Positions 37,580 to 49,527 of a DNA stretch of 64,000 bases are shown here, in pieces. The stretch's first letter is position 1. Each line of letters starts with the position of its first letter. Source of the DNA: Caenorhabditis elegans (taxonomy: Eukaryota; Nematoda; Chromadorea; Rhabditida; Rhabditidae); assembly GCF_000002985.6 (NCBI RefSeq), contig NC_003283.11:13144001-13208000 (forward strand). Direction: 5' to 3'. The position numbers and the translations under genes are program-made. The notes beneath the pieces were generated by a model. That model saw nothing but the letters and a program-made list of their open reading frames with translations. It made no database searches and was not told the origin of the DNA.

Positions 37580-40237
37580 TCAACTGTTCACTTCAGCGAG
37601 AGTCGGTTTTCTGACAACAAGATTCGAACTTCCTTGTGAGCTTACAGCTGCGATTTTTGAAGAGAGCAACTTTCGAATTTCTTTTGAAGTGAAGAATGAG
37701 AAGCACGGAGTAGCTGCTCCGGCGAAAATTTCCAGCTGAAAAATTCGGAAGGTTTATTACAGGAACACTAAATTCTGTTAATGCGTATTGCGCAAAATAT
37801 CTCGTAGCGAAAACTACAGTAACTCATCAATTAACTACTGTAGCGTTGGTGTTGATTTACGGTATAAATGTATTAATCGATAGAATATTAAAAGAACGCT
37901 CAAAATGACAAAACAAAAGAAAATTTAATTCCGCTGTCACAATTAGAACGGAAATTCGTTTCGTAGTCATTTAAAGAGTTACTGTAGTTTTCGCTACGAG
38001 ATATTTTGCGCGTCAAATGTGCTGTGCAATACGCATTCCAAGAATTTTCTGTTCACGTAATATCAAAGTTAAAAAAAAAGGAAAAATCTTACTGTATTGA
38101 TGATTCTCTTGATTACAAATGCAGTCGCCGTGTTGAATGCAATCGTTTGGCAAATTAGAAAAACTGACGAGGATGCCTGGAAAATTTGGATAATGAGGGA
38201 TTAAAACCTGACATACCTGGAAGAAAACAAAAATAACAATTGCCTGAACCAAAACTCGAATCTCATTTTTATTCAGAGTTGATTTTTTCATCGCGAATAT
38301 TTTGAAGATCACTGCAATGTACAGGAAAAGTATGAAGAATGGAATTCCAAATTGAACAACCAATTCCAACTGAAAATTTCCAAAAAAATGATATAATAAA
38401 TCAAAAAATTAGTAGTTACTCACTATTTGGATCCATCTAGGCGGCGGAAGATCAACTATACTTCCCCATGGTTGACAGTTCAAAACGAAATTACTCGGAG
38501 CCTTTTTAAAATTATATTTGCAATTATTAAATACCAAAATCAATAATATAATTGCAGGAAGTATCCAAACTAAGCACAACCATTCATATATGATAAACCT
38601 AGAATCAGAAAAAACTTTCCGTAGACAAATGAAATTTCAACTTACGAATCAAATATTTTGGCAGTCAGTTGGCGGAAGAAAAAAACACAAAACCTCTGGA
38701 TTGCAATTACCATGTTGGAAATTAGAATTGCGTAGTGAAAATAATCAATTGTATATGACAATGTTGTATACACATCTGAGAAAATTAAGGAATTTAAAAC
38801 ATAATAATTTAAAGTACCCGAAGCAACAAAATCCTTGGTGATAAGTGAAAAAAGAGTGGCGGGAACATTTATGACCAAATTGAGTGTGGAAAGAATAAAT
38901 ACAGACAGAGTTAATTGCATTAGGAACCAGAAATATTTTAGCTGAAAGTCACAGTTTTCAATTGGTCAAATATCAGTAAAGTTTGAGTGAACATAACGTG
39001 GAAATTACTCAGTTTTCACCAATTATTATTATTCGAAAATTTGGAAACTTGAAAAAAAATTTTGCAAAAAATTTTGAAAAATCTACAAAATTTTTGGAGT
39101 TTGATGATTTTATCATGAGTAAACTCCAGACAATCACAAATACTTTTCAAACTTACTAGGGAACCATCAGAAGGTGCCCATTGGACTTGCATATGAAACC
39201 TATGCCATTCGATAGCCCATGTCTTAAAACTGTTACTCTTGAATTTTTAGCTGCGAATCTCCAGAACCAAGCTCACGGCGAGCTCTCAAAGATCCTAAAA
39301 TAGCACTGTAACGAAGCATTGTAGGGCCAATTTTTCAACTTCACTTTGGTAGCTCCTATCTCGGCGGATAATTTTTTTACAAAAAATTGTTGTTGATCTT
39401 TTTGTAAAGAACAAGTTTGTAATTAGAAAGTTTTTATCAAAAAATTGTTGTTTCAGATAGAAGCGCGTGATGTGCGGCAACTGTTGTTATTATTTCAATG
39501 CTGCTATTGCTATTCTAATGCTTTTATCTGAAACAAAAATTTTTTGGTAAAAACTTTCAACTAAAAAACTTGTTCTTTACAAAAAGATCAACAACATATT
39601 AGTGGATAACTTTTCTGTAAAAAAAATTATCCACGGAGATATGAGCTACCAAAGTGAATTTGGAAAATTGCTTCTTTTGATCGTTACAGTGCTTTCTTAC
39701 AGTGCTATTTTAGGATCTTTGAGAGCTCGCCGTGAGCTTGGTTCTGGAGATTCGCAGCTAAAAACTCACTATTAACCGTTTTAAGACATGGTCTATCGAA
39801 TGGCATAGGTTTCCTACGCAAGTCCAATGGGCACCTTTTGATGGTTCCCCAGTTAGAAAGTTTATAAAATACTTGAACAAAGTTGTTTTTTGGCACTTTT
39901 GGTTTTGGGTTAATTTTTGAAATGGCATCTGAGCCTAATCGTGTTTCACGAACCGACTTGAAGTGTTTCCACAATAAAAGAAGTAAAACCAAAAACGATC
40001 CGGTGAGCAACGTCGAAGCAATTATAGATACAACAAAAAGAGTGGTCACCAAATAGTAACCAGGTCCTTTTTCTTCAGGAGGTACTTCGGCTTCTATCTG
40101 GAAATTATTTCTTTTGTTATTTTTTTTCTTTTGTTATCATCAGTTAACTAGATACTTACGGCGAGTATTCTATCAGGATTTGTTTCACAGAATACAGCAT
40201 TAAAGAAAAATATAAGAATCAGAATATATAGGGACAT
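37580..40237 (-). CDS. Nematode serpentine (7TM) chemoreceptor, copy 1
   Basis: Eight exons on the minus strand (40237-40160, 40097-39954, 38941-38818, 38775-38646, 38598-38424, 38369-38217, 38176-38093, 37735-37580) encode 347 residues without lesions. A signal peptide (MSLYILILIFFFNAVFC) precedes seven hydrophobic segments. Family-specific strings shared with the three other copies are LNLVINVPATLFSLITKDFV (TM2), an AIQRFCVFFF end of TM3, FNNCKYNF and LNCQPWG in the extracellular loop, and AGAATPCF..FFTSKEI at the end. I did not assign it to a named sr family with confidence; the Srg superfamily (for instance srxa or srv) is possible. Expression in sensory neurons is inferred from the family. 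Intron 2 holds a 696-bp foldback element and intron 7 another inverted repeat. Confidence 0.8.
37781..38036. repeat. Inverted repeat in the last intron of receptor copy 1
   Basis: The segment atgcgtattgcgcaaaatat followed by ctcgtagcgaaaactacagt (37781-37820) is repeated inverted at 37975-38036 (actgtagttttcgctacgag then atattttgcg and caatacgcat). The motif belongs to a common dispersed repeat in this genus. The right arm has about 20 extra nucleotides. Confidence 0.7.
39157..39852. mobile_element. 696-bp foldback transposon with TTA target duplication
   Basis: The left end ctagggaaccatcagaaggt (39157) and the right end (rc: ctggggaaccatcaaaaggt) are inverted copies. TTA flanks both sides (39154-39156 and 39853-39855). 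The two arms pair over nearly their whole length with a small central loop near 39480-39530. There is no coding capacity. The CTAGGG-type end and TNA duplication resemble the Tc4/Tc5 group; it sits inside intron 2 of receptor copy 1. Confidence 0.75.
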
Positions 40238-41683
40238 ACCTTTGAGAAAAGCAAAATCCAACTGATCTTAGATGTAGAACTTATGAAACTCAGACTGGTT
40301 TATGTGAAAACAAGAGAAAAATCACACTTTTTAGAAGCCTAATTGAAATATTTCTACACGCAATGGGCTGGTAGTTATGACCAATTCTCCGGAAATTTAT
40401 TTTTACTTTATTTTAATCTAGTCCATTGGTAAGTGTTGATCATAAACTACATTGGATTTCTTGCAGATCGTTCGAAAATCAAATTATCAAATATCGTACC
40501 ATAGGTGTTCCTTAATGGGAATTTGAAGTTCAGTTTTGGTTTCGTTTGAACCAAATCTTGAAACTAGGGATTTTTGTGAAAATGCGATACACAAATTCAG
40601 CAAAATAAAACAAAAAATTTAAAAAGAATGAAAAGTCGTCATCTTTAGAAGACTTTCAGTCAAAGCGCAAAGTTACTGCATCCCTGTAAGAAGAAACCTA
40701 AACTCGTTTTGATGTCGATCTACGCCTACTACGCCTACGCCTACTACCTTTGACGAGTCTGCGGCAAAAAGAGTGAAGGCACACAGTCAAGCATGCCTAT
40801 ACAATTTTTGACTTTCTATACTCTTTTCAATTATATGTTTCCTGTTCTTCAATTTGAATAAAAAATCGAACGTCTTTCAGGAAAAGTTTTATTAGAACAG
40901 TACAAGAAACGAACGTTCTGAATTATATTCTAAGTATTATTTTACTGTTTAATTTTCTTATTCAGAATAACCTTCTCAACGACCACAAGTAATTTATTAT
41001 CATTTTCGAGTTGATACAAGTGGAACCAACGTCATGAATAACGTGTTTTATGAAGAAAAAGTGCCATTTCGCTCAAGTTTTGATTAGTATTTTAGCACGC
41101 GTAAAGGACTTTAAAATTACTTGATAAAGAAATAAAAATGCACCTGGCAGAGGAAATGATAACATTTGCAAGAAATAACTGAGTTTTGTTTGTGATAAAA
41201 AATTAAGAAAATACACATATTAAAACAATTAAACGAATATTAAAGTTGGTCTTGCATTGGGTCTGCCCGGCGCCTACCTGTACCTGTTAGGGGTGTAGTG
41301 ACAGTGTAGAGAAATCTGGGTGTAGACCACAGATGGGTGGCGAACGGCGAATTTGGTGATTGCCGATTATCAGAATCAGAAGATCAATTTGAATTGTTCT
41401 TCAAAAAAGTGGCAGTGAAATCAGCTTTTTCATTACTTTTGGCGCGAAGAAAGGAAATAGGATGTTGCACCATCGGTAAGAATTTCTGCCTAAAATTATT
41501 CAATCAAAACCCATATTTCCTGGAAGTTGAATGCATAGATTGCTACTTTTTAGCTTCCACTAATAATAGAAGCAATCCAGGTTCCGCTTTTTTTCGAATG
41601 CCAGGTGATAAATTGCTAAGATTCACCTGTTAGCAGTCGCCTACTTTCAACACTTTTCCGAAATATTATATACAGCAAGAATC
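40238..41683. other. Divergent intergenic region between receptor copy 1 and the sri-like gene
   Basis: This should contain both promoters. It is AT-rich with a short (ctacgc)n-type repeat near 40716-40750 and a GC-richer dispersed-repeat remnant at about 41245-41320. No supported coding exon is seen. Confidence 0.4.
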
Positions 41684-43355
41684 ATGCCAGCTCCATGCCC
41701 AGAAACTCTCCCTAACGGATATTTATTAACTTTAAGCATAATTGGTGGAATTTCCATTCCAATGAATTTACTAGCGCTTTATATGATTTGGTTTCAGTCA
41801 CCAGGCATGCATGGATATAAATATTGTCTTACTTATATGCAGGTAGGATCCTAGTAAACTTCCATTTAACACCCATCATGCCTAGTTGGCATGAATAGTC
41901 ATGAAAAATAGGCTGAAATCAAAGGTTGCCGAAATGGAGTTTGACCACAAAACTGGTTGAAGACTGTGCGTACATGAACTGAAATATGATCAAATGAGTG
42001 TCAAATGGAAGTTTTTGAAGCCCTAAATTCAAATTTTATGTCCCAGGTGGCATCTTTCATAGTAGAAATCAATGTGACATGGTTGGTCCCGGCCTATCAC
42101 TTCTTTCCACTGACAGGTGGCATTGCAGCTGGAGAAATAATACGTAAATTTGTGAGTAATCATACGGGCGTCACAATCTGGATTTTTTTGTTTTGTTTTC
42201 TGCTTCCTGCAAGCTTATTGTGTTTATTCTATAGGCATAATGCAGCTTCAAAAATTAATCAGGTGAATAAAAAACAAAAACAAAAAGTTAAAAACCAAAT
42301 TATAGAGTGGCTCAAACAACCTTTATCTCGAGAAGCTTGTGATGATTTTAACTCATATTTTCCCATTTCTCACCGCCTTCGGCACCTGGAACTGTCAAAT
42401 GACCTTCGCGCAGAAATATGAGTACTTGAGTCAAGTAAGGGACATCTGTACACTATAAACAGAAGTTACAAACGGAAGTTCAGAACTACCCAGAGTGCTT
42501 ATTTTGGTTAGCATCTGATAGATTTGAAGCTTATGACTATAAGATGAATCCTTGGATCGTTTCAACAGCAGCTGCGGCGATTACGTTTTTGGTTATTACT
42601 GCAAGGTAGGTGTAACTATCATATGAAATTGGAACAGTACATTGCCATGACAAAAACTGGAGGGTACTGCAGTTTTGTAGTAAGCATCAATTAGGGATGT
42701 TATGAAGGACAAAAATAGATGTCCCGCGTCCTAGGGAAAAAACTTTGACAACACTGTATTAAGGGATTTAGGAATGACAATAATATGTAGGCATGTAGGT
42801 AGAGGTAGGCACATAGACCTGTAGGAATGTATGTACGTGGGTATGAGAAGACACGTGGGAAGGGAAGACGAAAGTTTTAACCAAATTGAATAAAATGTGG
42901 TCAAAACTTTGTGAAGCAAAAAGCTGCAGCTACGGAGGATACCATGGCATCCATACGATGATTATCCTTCAACGCCTCCGTGCTCACATGTCAGTGCAGA
43001 CCTACCAGATGCACATCACAGCTCTAATCAGTTTGGCACTGCAAATGCTCACTCCGTCGGTTTTTGCTGTTCCGGTGTATGTGTGGGTAACAGTGGTTTT
43101 AACAAATGCTATTGATCTTCAAGGTGAATTATTTTTAGTCAAAACAATGAAACAAACCAATTTCATGCAGGAATAGTATCCTGGTCACCATGTCTAATGT
43201 CAACACATTCAATTTTGATGAGCTCTGTGATGATTGTGACAAATGCAACATACCGTAGAGTTTTGAAAGAGAAGATCTCAAAATTATTTATGTGTGTAAG
43301 TTGCACAAGAAACTAACATTGAAGTCATTTCCAGGCTGACGAGGCTTATCGGTAA
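41684..43355 (+). CDS. Str-superfamily serpentine receptor, sri-like
   Basis: Seven exons (41684-41842, 42047-42262, 42306-42434, 42463-42605, 42930-43123, 43171-43295, 43335-43355) give 328 residues, normal for sri/srh receptors. Family features are PGMHGYKYCLTYMQ after TM1, FFPLTGGIAAGEI in the TM2-TM3 region, FYRHNAASKI after TM3, NYPECLFWLAS in the extracellular loop, MSVQTYQMHITALISLALQM leading into TM6, and TNATYRRVL after TM7. All exons are open. The oddity is the intron between 42434 and 42463, only 28 nt, without which a stop codon would be read. Intron 5 (42606-42929) carries a gtaggcatgtagg-type dispersed repeat. The founder role is olfactory/chemosensory signalling through G proteins, inferred from the family. 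Confidence 0.78.
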
Positions 43356-44024
43356 TCAATTGGGAAGTGAAGTGGAGCCGAGCATGAGGGCTCCTATCAG
43401 TTTTGGGAGACCTGCTCCGATTTCATAAACTGGTCGACGATGTTTTTCTTCTTTGAGTAGGTCCGGTAAAATAAAGTATTTACATTTGATTTTTTCTAAA
43501 ATTTCCTGAAAACTGTTTTATAGATACCCAATGCCTGATAAACCTAAAATGTTTGTTTTAAATATCAGCGCCATCGGGTTCCTTCAAAAATTGTAAAGTG
43601 TAGGTGATTCTGCTGATACTAAATATCCCTGGACAACTTTTGAAAAATCAATTACATTGCTCAAAGATGTATCCAAAAATATAGTCTCACTAAACTTATT
43701 TATTCATCATATTTTCAGATATTTAAGAAAACGTATCAAAACACAGTTTTATTATAAAACCACCGGAAAATCGCTTCGTTCTCCGTATTCGCATTCATCT
43801 TAAAGTATCCCAAAACAACAATACTTCAATAATTCAAATATGTCACGTTGCTCTCAAAACTCAAAACCACAAAAATTATCTAGTCAAAAGCAGACAGCTG
43901 AAACAAAGACTTAATATCAGCTATGAAATATTTGGGAATGGATACGAAGAATGAAACCATGAACTTGTCAACCATAACCTTCCAAAAAAGTATAATGGAA
44001 CAAAATTTCCGTTTATTGAAATAT
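43356..44024. other. Convergent intergenic region
   Basis: It lies between the 3' ends of the sri-like gene and receptor copy 2. AATAAA-like sequence (aaaataaagt near 43470) could serve the plus-strand gene. Nothing else is recognised. Confidence 0.35.
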
Positions 44025-46069
44025 TCACAAAGTTTGTTTCATATTTTGAAGAACTGAATTAGATGCAAAAGATTTGATCTTGATTGTTCCGTTCGAAAAA
44101 GCAACTCGTGCTGAAACAAGCTTCTTCATTTCTTTGGAAGTAAAGAAAAAGAAACATGGTGTTGCAGCTCCAGCAAGAATTTCTGCCTGAAATTATTGAA
44201 TTCGAGGAAATAATAAATAGTTTTGTATACTCACCGTATTGATGATCCGTTTAATCATAAAAGCCATCGCGAGTTCGAACTTCACCGTTTGGCATAGAAG
44301 GAAGACTGATGAAGAGATCTGAAGATTTGAGAAAATTTGAGAAAAGTTCTGTAACTGAATTTAAACTTACTTGGAACGGACAAAATATTAAAATCGCTTG
44401 TTTGAGAATGGTCAATTCATAACTATTCAAAGCAGATTTCTTGATTAAAACCATTCGAATAATTACAGAAGTGTAAACTGCCAAAATAGTTATTGGCACA
44501 AGAATTTGTTGGACTATTTCTATCTGAAATTATTCATGAACTTTTAAGGTCTAATAAGAAAAGTATATTTGTATATTTTCCGCTGGTCTCCAGTAATTGC
44601 TTCAATTAGTTCATAATCTTTGCCAAAGGGCAAAGTCTTCTTGAAGGCAGATAGGCTTGTCTGCTTGATAAGGGCCGTTGGCAAGCATGGTTTAGCATGG
44701 TACAAACATAATTAACTTGAGTTCAAAACGTTCTTACAACTTGGATTACGGTAGGTGCACTTTGTATAATAATTCCTGTTGGTGTTGTGCATTGTAAAAA
44801 GTAATGCTTCAACTTTTCATCATATTCATATCTACAATTACTCAACATCATGGATCCTGAAATGAATGCTGAAAATATCCAAACAAGTGTCATCCAAATA
44901 TAAATTAATTGTCAGAAAGTCAATATAGAAATCATATCACTGTGAGGCTCTCCACGTACTTGTTGAATACTTTTCCCGTAGCCTTTGCAAAAAGGAATAC
45001 AAACATTCTATGAATTGCAATTGTCAAGTTCGAGAAGAGTATAGAATTATGACAGAAATCAATAATACAGGACATGTAAAAGAAAGGAGCTGTAAAATAT
45101 CAAAATGTACATTTCTAGAATATTCCGGTTACCCGACTGAACAAATGACTCTGTTATCATTGCAAATAACGTTGCTGGAACATTTATCAGAACATTCAGA
45201 AATGACATAACGAATACAGAAAAAGTTAGTTGTGTGAGAAACCAAAATAATATCATCTGAACCCGAATACATAATAAACATGACGATTTTAGTCTAACCT
45301 GTTTAAACCGACTCCATAAAATAAAACAAAGGACTAGAAATCCTCCAGTTAAAATTGTTGAAACAAGAGACGACAAGACAAACGAAGAAATCACAAAATA
45401 GTACATAACATCTTTATCCTTTAGTGGCAAATTTGCTGTGATCTAAAAATCGGAAATGTTTGCATTCCCAAAATGCGAAATTTTGGTGTCGGCGCGACCA
45501 AACTTTTTGAAAGATTCGAAAAACAAAGTGGTTCTTTAAGAAGTAGGGTAATTTATTGCTTGGATGAGTAAAACCGTAGACTTTGAGGTTTAGATATACT
45601 ATGAACATATATCGTATGTTCGCAAAAGGCTTTCCAGATGCACTTTAGAATTTCAAAATTTATAAACTTCATTTTCAACATTAAATGAGAAATTCTCTAA
45701 AACTTGGTGCCTGGAGAGTCCACGATGACTGAGATCGTGGTGAGACCCACTCAGAAAAAACTACGTGTTCCTTTAAATAGACATGACAAAATTTCGCGAA
45801 TCTATAATATTTAATTACACGCAGAACGTCTTCCTGTTCTTCTTTTTTGATAAATTATCTAAAAAAACGACACCCAATTCCTTTTTTGGTTATTATTCAA
45901 TCCGGATTAAAATATTCCCATTACCTCTCCGATGGATGCTTATATCTCTGCTGTTGAAAGTAGTAAAGTCTGTATCAAAACGGCTTCCGGTCTTACTATT
46001 AGGATTCAATATTTCATCTTCTCCAGGAACTGTTGGAATAATCAATAGCCAATAAAAAAGAAACAACAT
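44025..46069 (-). pseudogene. Serpentine receptor copy 2, probable pseudogene
   Basis: All eight exons of the paralogous family can be located (46069-45925, 45442-45299, 45256-45133, 45089-44960, 44912-44738, 44523-44371, 44318-44235, 44186-44025) and six have exactly the lengths seen in the intact copies (144, 124, 130, 175, 153, 84). Two lesions are visible. The first exon, with a good signal peptide (MLFLFYWLLIIPTVPG), ends in phase 1 whereas exon 2 needs phase 0: a one-base frameshift. The acceptor of exon 5 reads tttctg instead of tttcag at 44913-44914. Everything downstream remains open, so decay is recent. A 1.4-kb foldback element lies 131 bp upstream of its start. Confidence 0.72.
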
Positions 46070-46200
46070 TCGTAGATACTTTGATTAATATCTATGAAAT
46101 CACCAATTCTGAAACTAACAGTTGAAATCAGGGAAAACTAATTACGAAAGTTGGGCACAAGTGTTTAACAATTGCTAAAAAATACCACCATTTGATCTTA

Positions 46201-47629
46201 CTAGGGAATGGTGTTACCCCTGCAATCGCTAGGAGGACAAAACAAACTTTAAATGACAGATGAGGTCTTTGGCTACAAAAATCATTTTTTGGAATCTGCT
46301 TAACTCTTCCCCAAAGCTGAACTTTTCGGCCTTAAAAAGTAGTCCTCTTTTTGCTCAAAATGCCGTTTTTCGTGTGTAGAAGTGGCTACATAAAAGTTTG
46401 GAACTGCAGCCGCCGTTCGAATGGCCGATTGGTGAACTCTCGTGCTCATTAATCTAAAGGTCACGGGTTCGTTCCCCAATAGGTATTAATTTTTTTTTGA
46501 ATTTTTCCTCTAGCATGAAATATGCACAAAAACACGGTTTCTTTCGTTTTTTGGTAACTTCGGAATAAATTTTTTGGTTCCTGAGAATCATAAAAGTAAT
46601 TTGGAAAATTTTTGGAAGTTTTCTTTTTTTGATAAATTTTCACTTTTTTCCCACCTGATATATGCACATTTTTTTCTTCAAAAATAATTTTTCAAAATTT
46701 TTTCAAAAAGTGTTTGGTTTGAAAGAGCAGCATTAGTTTGGATATTTCTACGATTTTGGAGGATCAAATGTCATTTTTAGGAGAAAACCACTGTTGTTTT
46801 CTCTAGAGTTTTTCACGAAAAGGACTTACTTTCAAAGACTTCCAGCTCCGTTGACGGGTAAAATAAAAAAAAGTTGTCAACTGCAAAGTTGTTTTAAAAG
46901 TACCAATAAACAAATTGTCAGTTGAATCTACTCTGCTAAATTTTATGGGTAAAGAGATATAGCTAATCGAAGTGAAGCTTTAACTTACGTTAGTAAGTTA
47001 AAGCTAAAGTTAGCAGAGTAAATTCAATTGACAATTTGTTTATTGGTACTTTTAAAACAACTTTGCAGTTGACAACTTTTTTTTATTTTACCCGTCAACG
47101 GAGCTGGAAGTCTTTGAAAGTAAGTCCTTTTCGTGAAAAACTCTAGAGAAAACAACAGTGGTTTTCTCCTAAAAATGACATTTGATCCTCCAAAATCGTA
47201 GAAATATCCAAACTAATGCTGCTCTTTCAAACCAAACACTTTTTGAAAAAATTTTGAAAAATTATTTTTGAAGAAAAAAAATGTGCATATATCAGGTGGG
47301 AAAAAAGTGAAAATTTATCAAAAAAAGAAAACTTCCAAAAAGTTTCCAAATTACTTTTATGATTCCCAGGAACCAAAAAATTTATTCCGAAGTTACCAAA
47401 AAACGAAAGAAACCGTGTTTTTGTGCATATTTCATGCTAGAGGAAAAATTCAAAAAAACGAAAACGGCACTTTGAGCAAAAAGAGGACTACTTTTTAAGG
47501 CCGAAAATTTCAGCTTTGGGGCAGAGTTAAGCAGATTCCAAAAAATGATTTTTGTAGCCAAAGACCTCATCTGTCATTTAAAGTTTGTTTTGTCCTCCTA
47601 GCGATTGCAGGGGTAACACCATTCCCTAG
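46201..47629. mobile_element. 1.43-kb foldback transposon, Tc4/Tc5-like, with TTA target duplication
   Basis: Termini ctagggaatggtgttacccc (46201) and its complement ending at 47629 are flanked by TTA on both sides (46198-46200 and 47630-47632). The arms (about 46201-46940 and 47013-47629) are near-perfect inverted repeats with a short loop around 46945-47010. The left arm is about 120 nt longer because of a nested insertion. No transposase is encoded; the mirrored open frames in the arms are by-products of the palindrome. Tc4 of C. elegans has the same foldback form and TNA duplication but is somewhat longer, so this may be a relative. Confidence 0.8.
46372..46490 (+). repeat. tRNA-like (SINE-like) insertion within the foldback left arm
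   Basis: Comparing the two arms shows about 118 nt present only on the left. It holds a pol III A-box-like TGGCCGATTGG (46422-46432) and B-box-like GGTTCGTTCCC (46466-46476), 33 nt apart, a CAT anticodon-like triplet (46447-46449) and a T-rich 3' end. Acceptor and anticodon stems do not pair well, so it is not a functional tRNA. Confidence 0.6.
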
Positions 47630-47925
47630 TTAGCAGATGCGAAGTTTTCTCTTGTAATCACCACTTCCCTGCTGCTCTCGTGCTTAAAATTCAGAACACA
47701 ATTTAAAACTTTGAAACTTTAGATTAGAACTTTCAAGAAATAAACAGAACATGACACATTAATAAAAAATGAATAAAGCAATGAAATACAAACGGTAACG
47801 TGGATAGTAAAGCGGGACAAAACATTTGCAAACGATTTCAAAGAAGCAATATTGAGATTCATAGTCAGTGGGGAACGTGAAAATGATATAAAAACAAGTT
47901 GGGCAGGAACAATAATACGGCGTTT

Positions 47926-49527
47926 CTATGCGGTTTCTGATACAGAGTTAACAATTGCAGATTCCAACTTTGATTCAGTTCCATTATCCGTCATTGGTTG
48001 CGTTTCCTTTGGTGGATCGACTGGTTCCCCGTAAACACGAATCAAATAAGCACATGTCTTTGGCATATCTCCATGATTTTCGCGGAAACGGAATTGCACG
48101 TGATTGATCGGTGAGTGATTTTGAATTGTTGGCACCGAACAGAATTGTTCTTGCTCGTCATAACTTCCATCACGTTCCTTATATTCACAGTTGGCGACAA
48201 GAGGCTGCCATTTGGTGCAACATGAGTCCGTGCATGCCTGAAAATATATAATTAGTTACTGAACACAATTTTTATATAGCTTACCACGACATCGTAGAGC
48301 TTCGGGGCATGATTTGGAACAATCCCGCTCCATCTGACATGTTGATACGAGACACTTTTCGGTATGACAAATCTAGCGAGCTTCACGGTCAAGGTCGCAC
48401 GTTTATCGTATGTGCACCACGCTTCTCCTGGGGATAGAACGTCGCGATCAAGCAAAGCATATCCCTCCTGGAACGTTCCGAAGTATGACATGAAATCGTA
48501 GAAAAATCCATCTTTTGCAGAAACTGGACGTGATGAACAAGAATGATCGATTGATGCACCAATAAGACTGTTGGCAACATTCACTCCAAGAAGTGCTCGG
48601 CGTGTTATGTGCATTGGTTGAAGCTGGCTAGAGGGAGGAAGCGATGCAGTTGGTGCGGTCTCTGGAGCCTTTTCTGGTGTACTGTGGATGATCTTTGTGC
48701 TTTTCTGAAAAATTAGCATTGGGAAAATATATTAAATTTGAAAATTACCGCATCATCGATTTCCTTTTTCATTTGTTGCAAAGCATCGCTAATTTCTGCT
48801 TGCCATAATTTGATCTGTTTGAGCTCTTCGATTGCCGACTCTTTCCATCCTTTGCTGTGTTCCAAAACGTTTTCCAGTAGTTTTTCCAAATGGTCAGTTT
48901 TGAAATCGAGTTGTTTATCGTGCGCCGAAAACTCTGCTCGGAGATTGGAAATCTAAATAATATAAAAATTTATTCTGACTGTTCATTCATTGTACCGTCT
49001 GATGAAATTTCTGTTTTTCGGACGCCCAATTCGCGTCTTTATCCGCGTAGGATCCTTCTGAATTATGATGCGTTCCATCGAATAAACAATCACGAGCATC
49101 TGAAATTATTCATTTAGATACCCACAACACGTTTTCCCGACTCACACTTGTATAACATAGCAAAAAGAACAACAGCCATAAGAGTACGTTTAAACTGGGC
49201 CCACGTTGGAACAAAACGACGCCGAACCATGCGAATGCGATATTCCAGCCAGTCATACCACATTTCCTTCTTCATCGAAGTGATTTCTTTGTAGCTAAAA
49301 TGCTCCTTGTAAATAAATTTCGAAGAGTTCAGATCAATTTCAGAATCGTCAGCCGACTCATGAAATCTCTGAATGGTGCCTGTAATCGTTCCAGGTTGGG
49401 AATCTCGCCGAGTAACTGGAGTAGATGTGTCTAGCGGCTGATGAACTCCTGTTCGAGATACAGAACGGGTAACTGGAGGACTGTGGCGATTCGAAAACTG
49501 CGGTGAGATGGTGTGTCGCAACGCCAT
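47926..49527 (-). CDS. sun-1: SUN-1 (matefin), inner nuclear membrane SUN-domain protein
   Basis: Five exons on the minus strand (49527-49146, 49099-48996, 48952-48749, 48704-48285, 48237-47926) encode 473 residues. The nucleoplasmic N-terminus has Ser at 8, 12, 24, 43, 58 and 62, matching the known meiotic phosphosites. A transmembrane segment (TLMAVVLFAMLY) is near 115-126. A perinuclear coiled-coil region follows (exon 3), and the SUN domain occupies about 270-460 (from NVANSLIGASIDHSCSS to TCAYLIRVYGEP). SUN-1 pairs with the KASH protein ZYG-12 to link pairing centres to cytoplasmic dynein and drive chromosome movement and pairing in meiotic prophase; it also anchors centrosomes. It lies inside the receptor cluster on the same strand, between the copy 2 pseudogene and copy 3. 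Confidence 0.95.

Noticed and set aside
41337..41633. 98-codon plus-strand open frame upstream of the sri-like gene
   Set aside because: No family resemblance, adjacent to a dispersed-repeat remnant, and no supported splice sites.
46412..46482. Possible tRNA-Met gene
   Set aside because: A and B boxes are present but the acceptor, D and anticodon stems do not pair; reported as a tRNA-derived insertion instead.
46461..47570. Mirrored small open frames with identical peptides (about 46461-46667 and 47268-47498)
   Set aside because: They are the two arms of the foldback element; identity comes from the palindrome and there is no start context or splicing.
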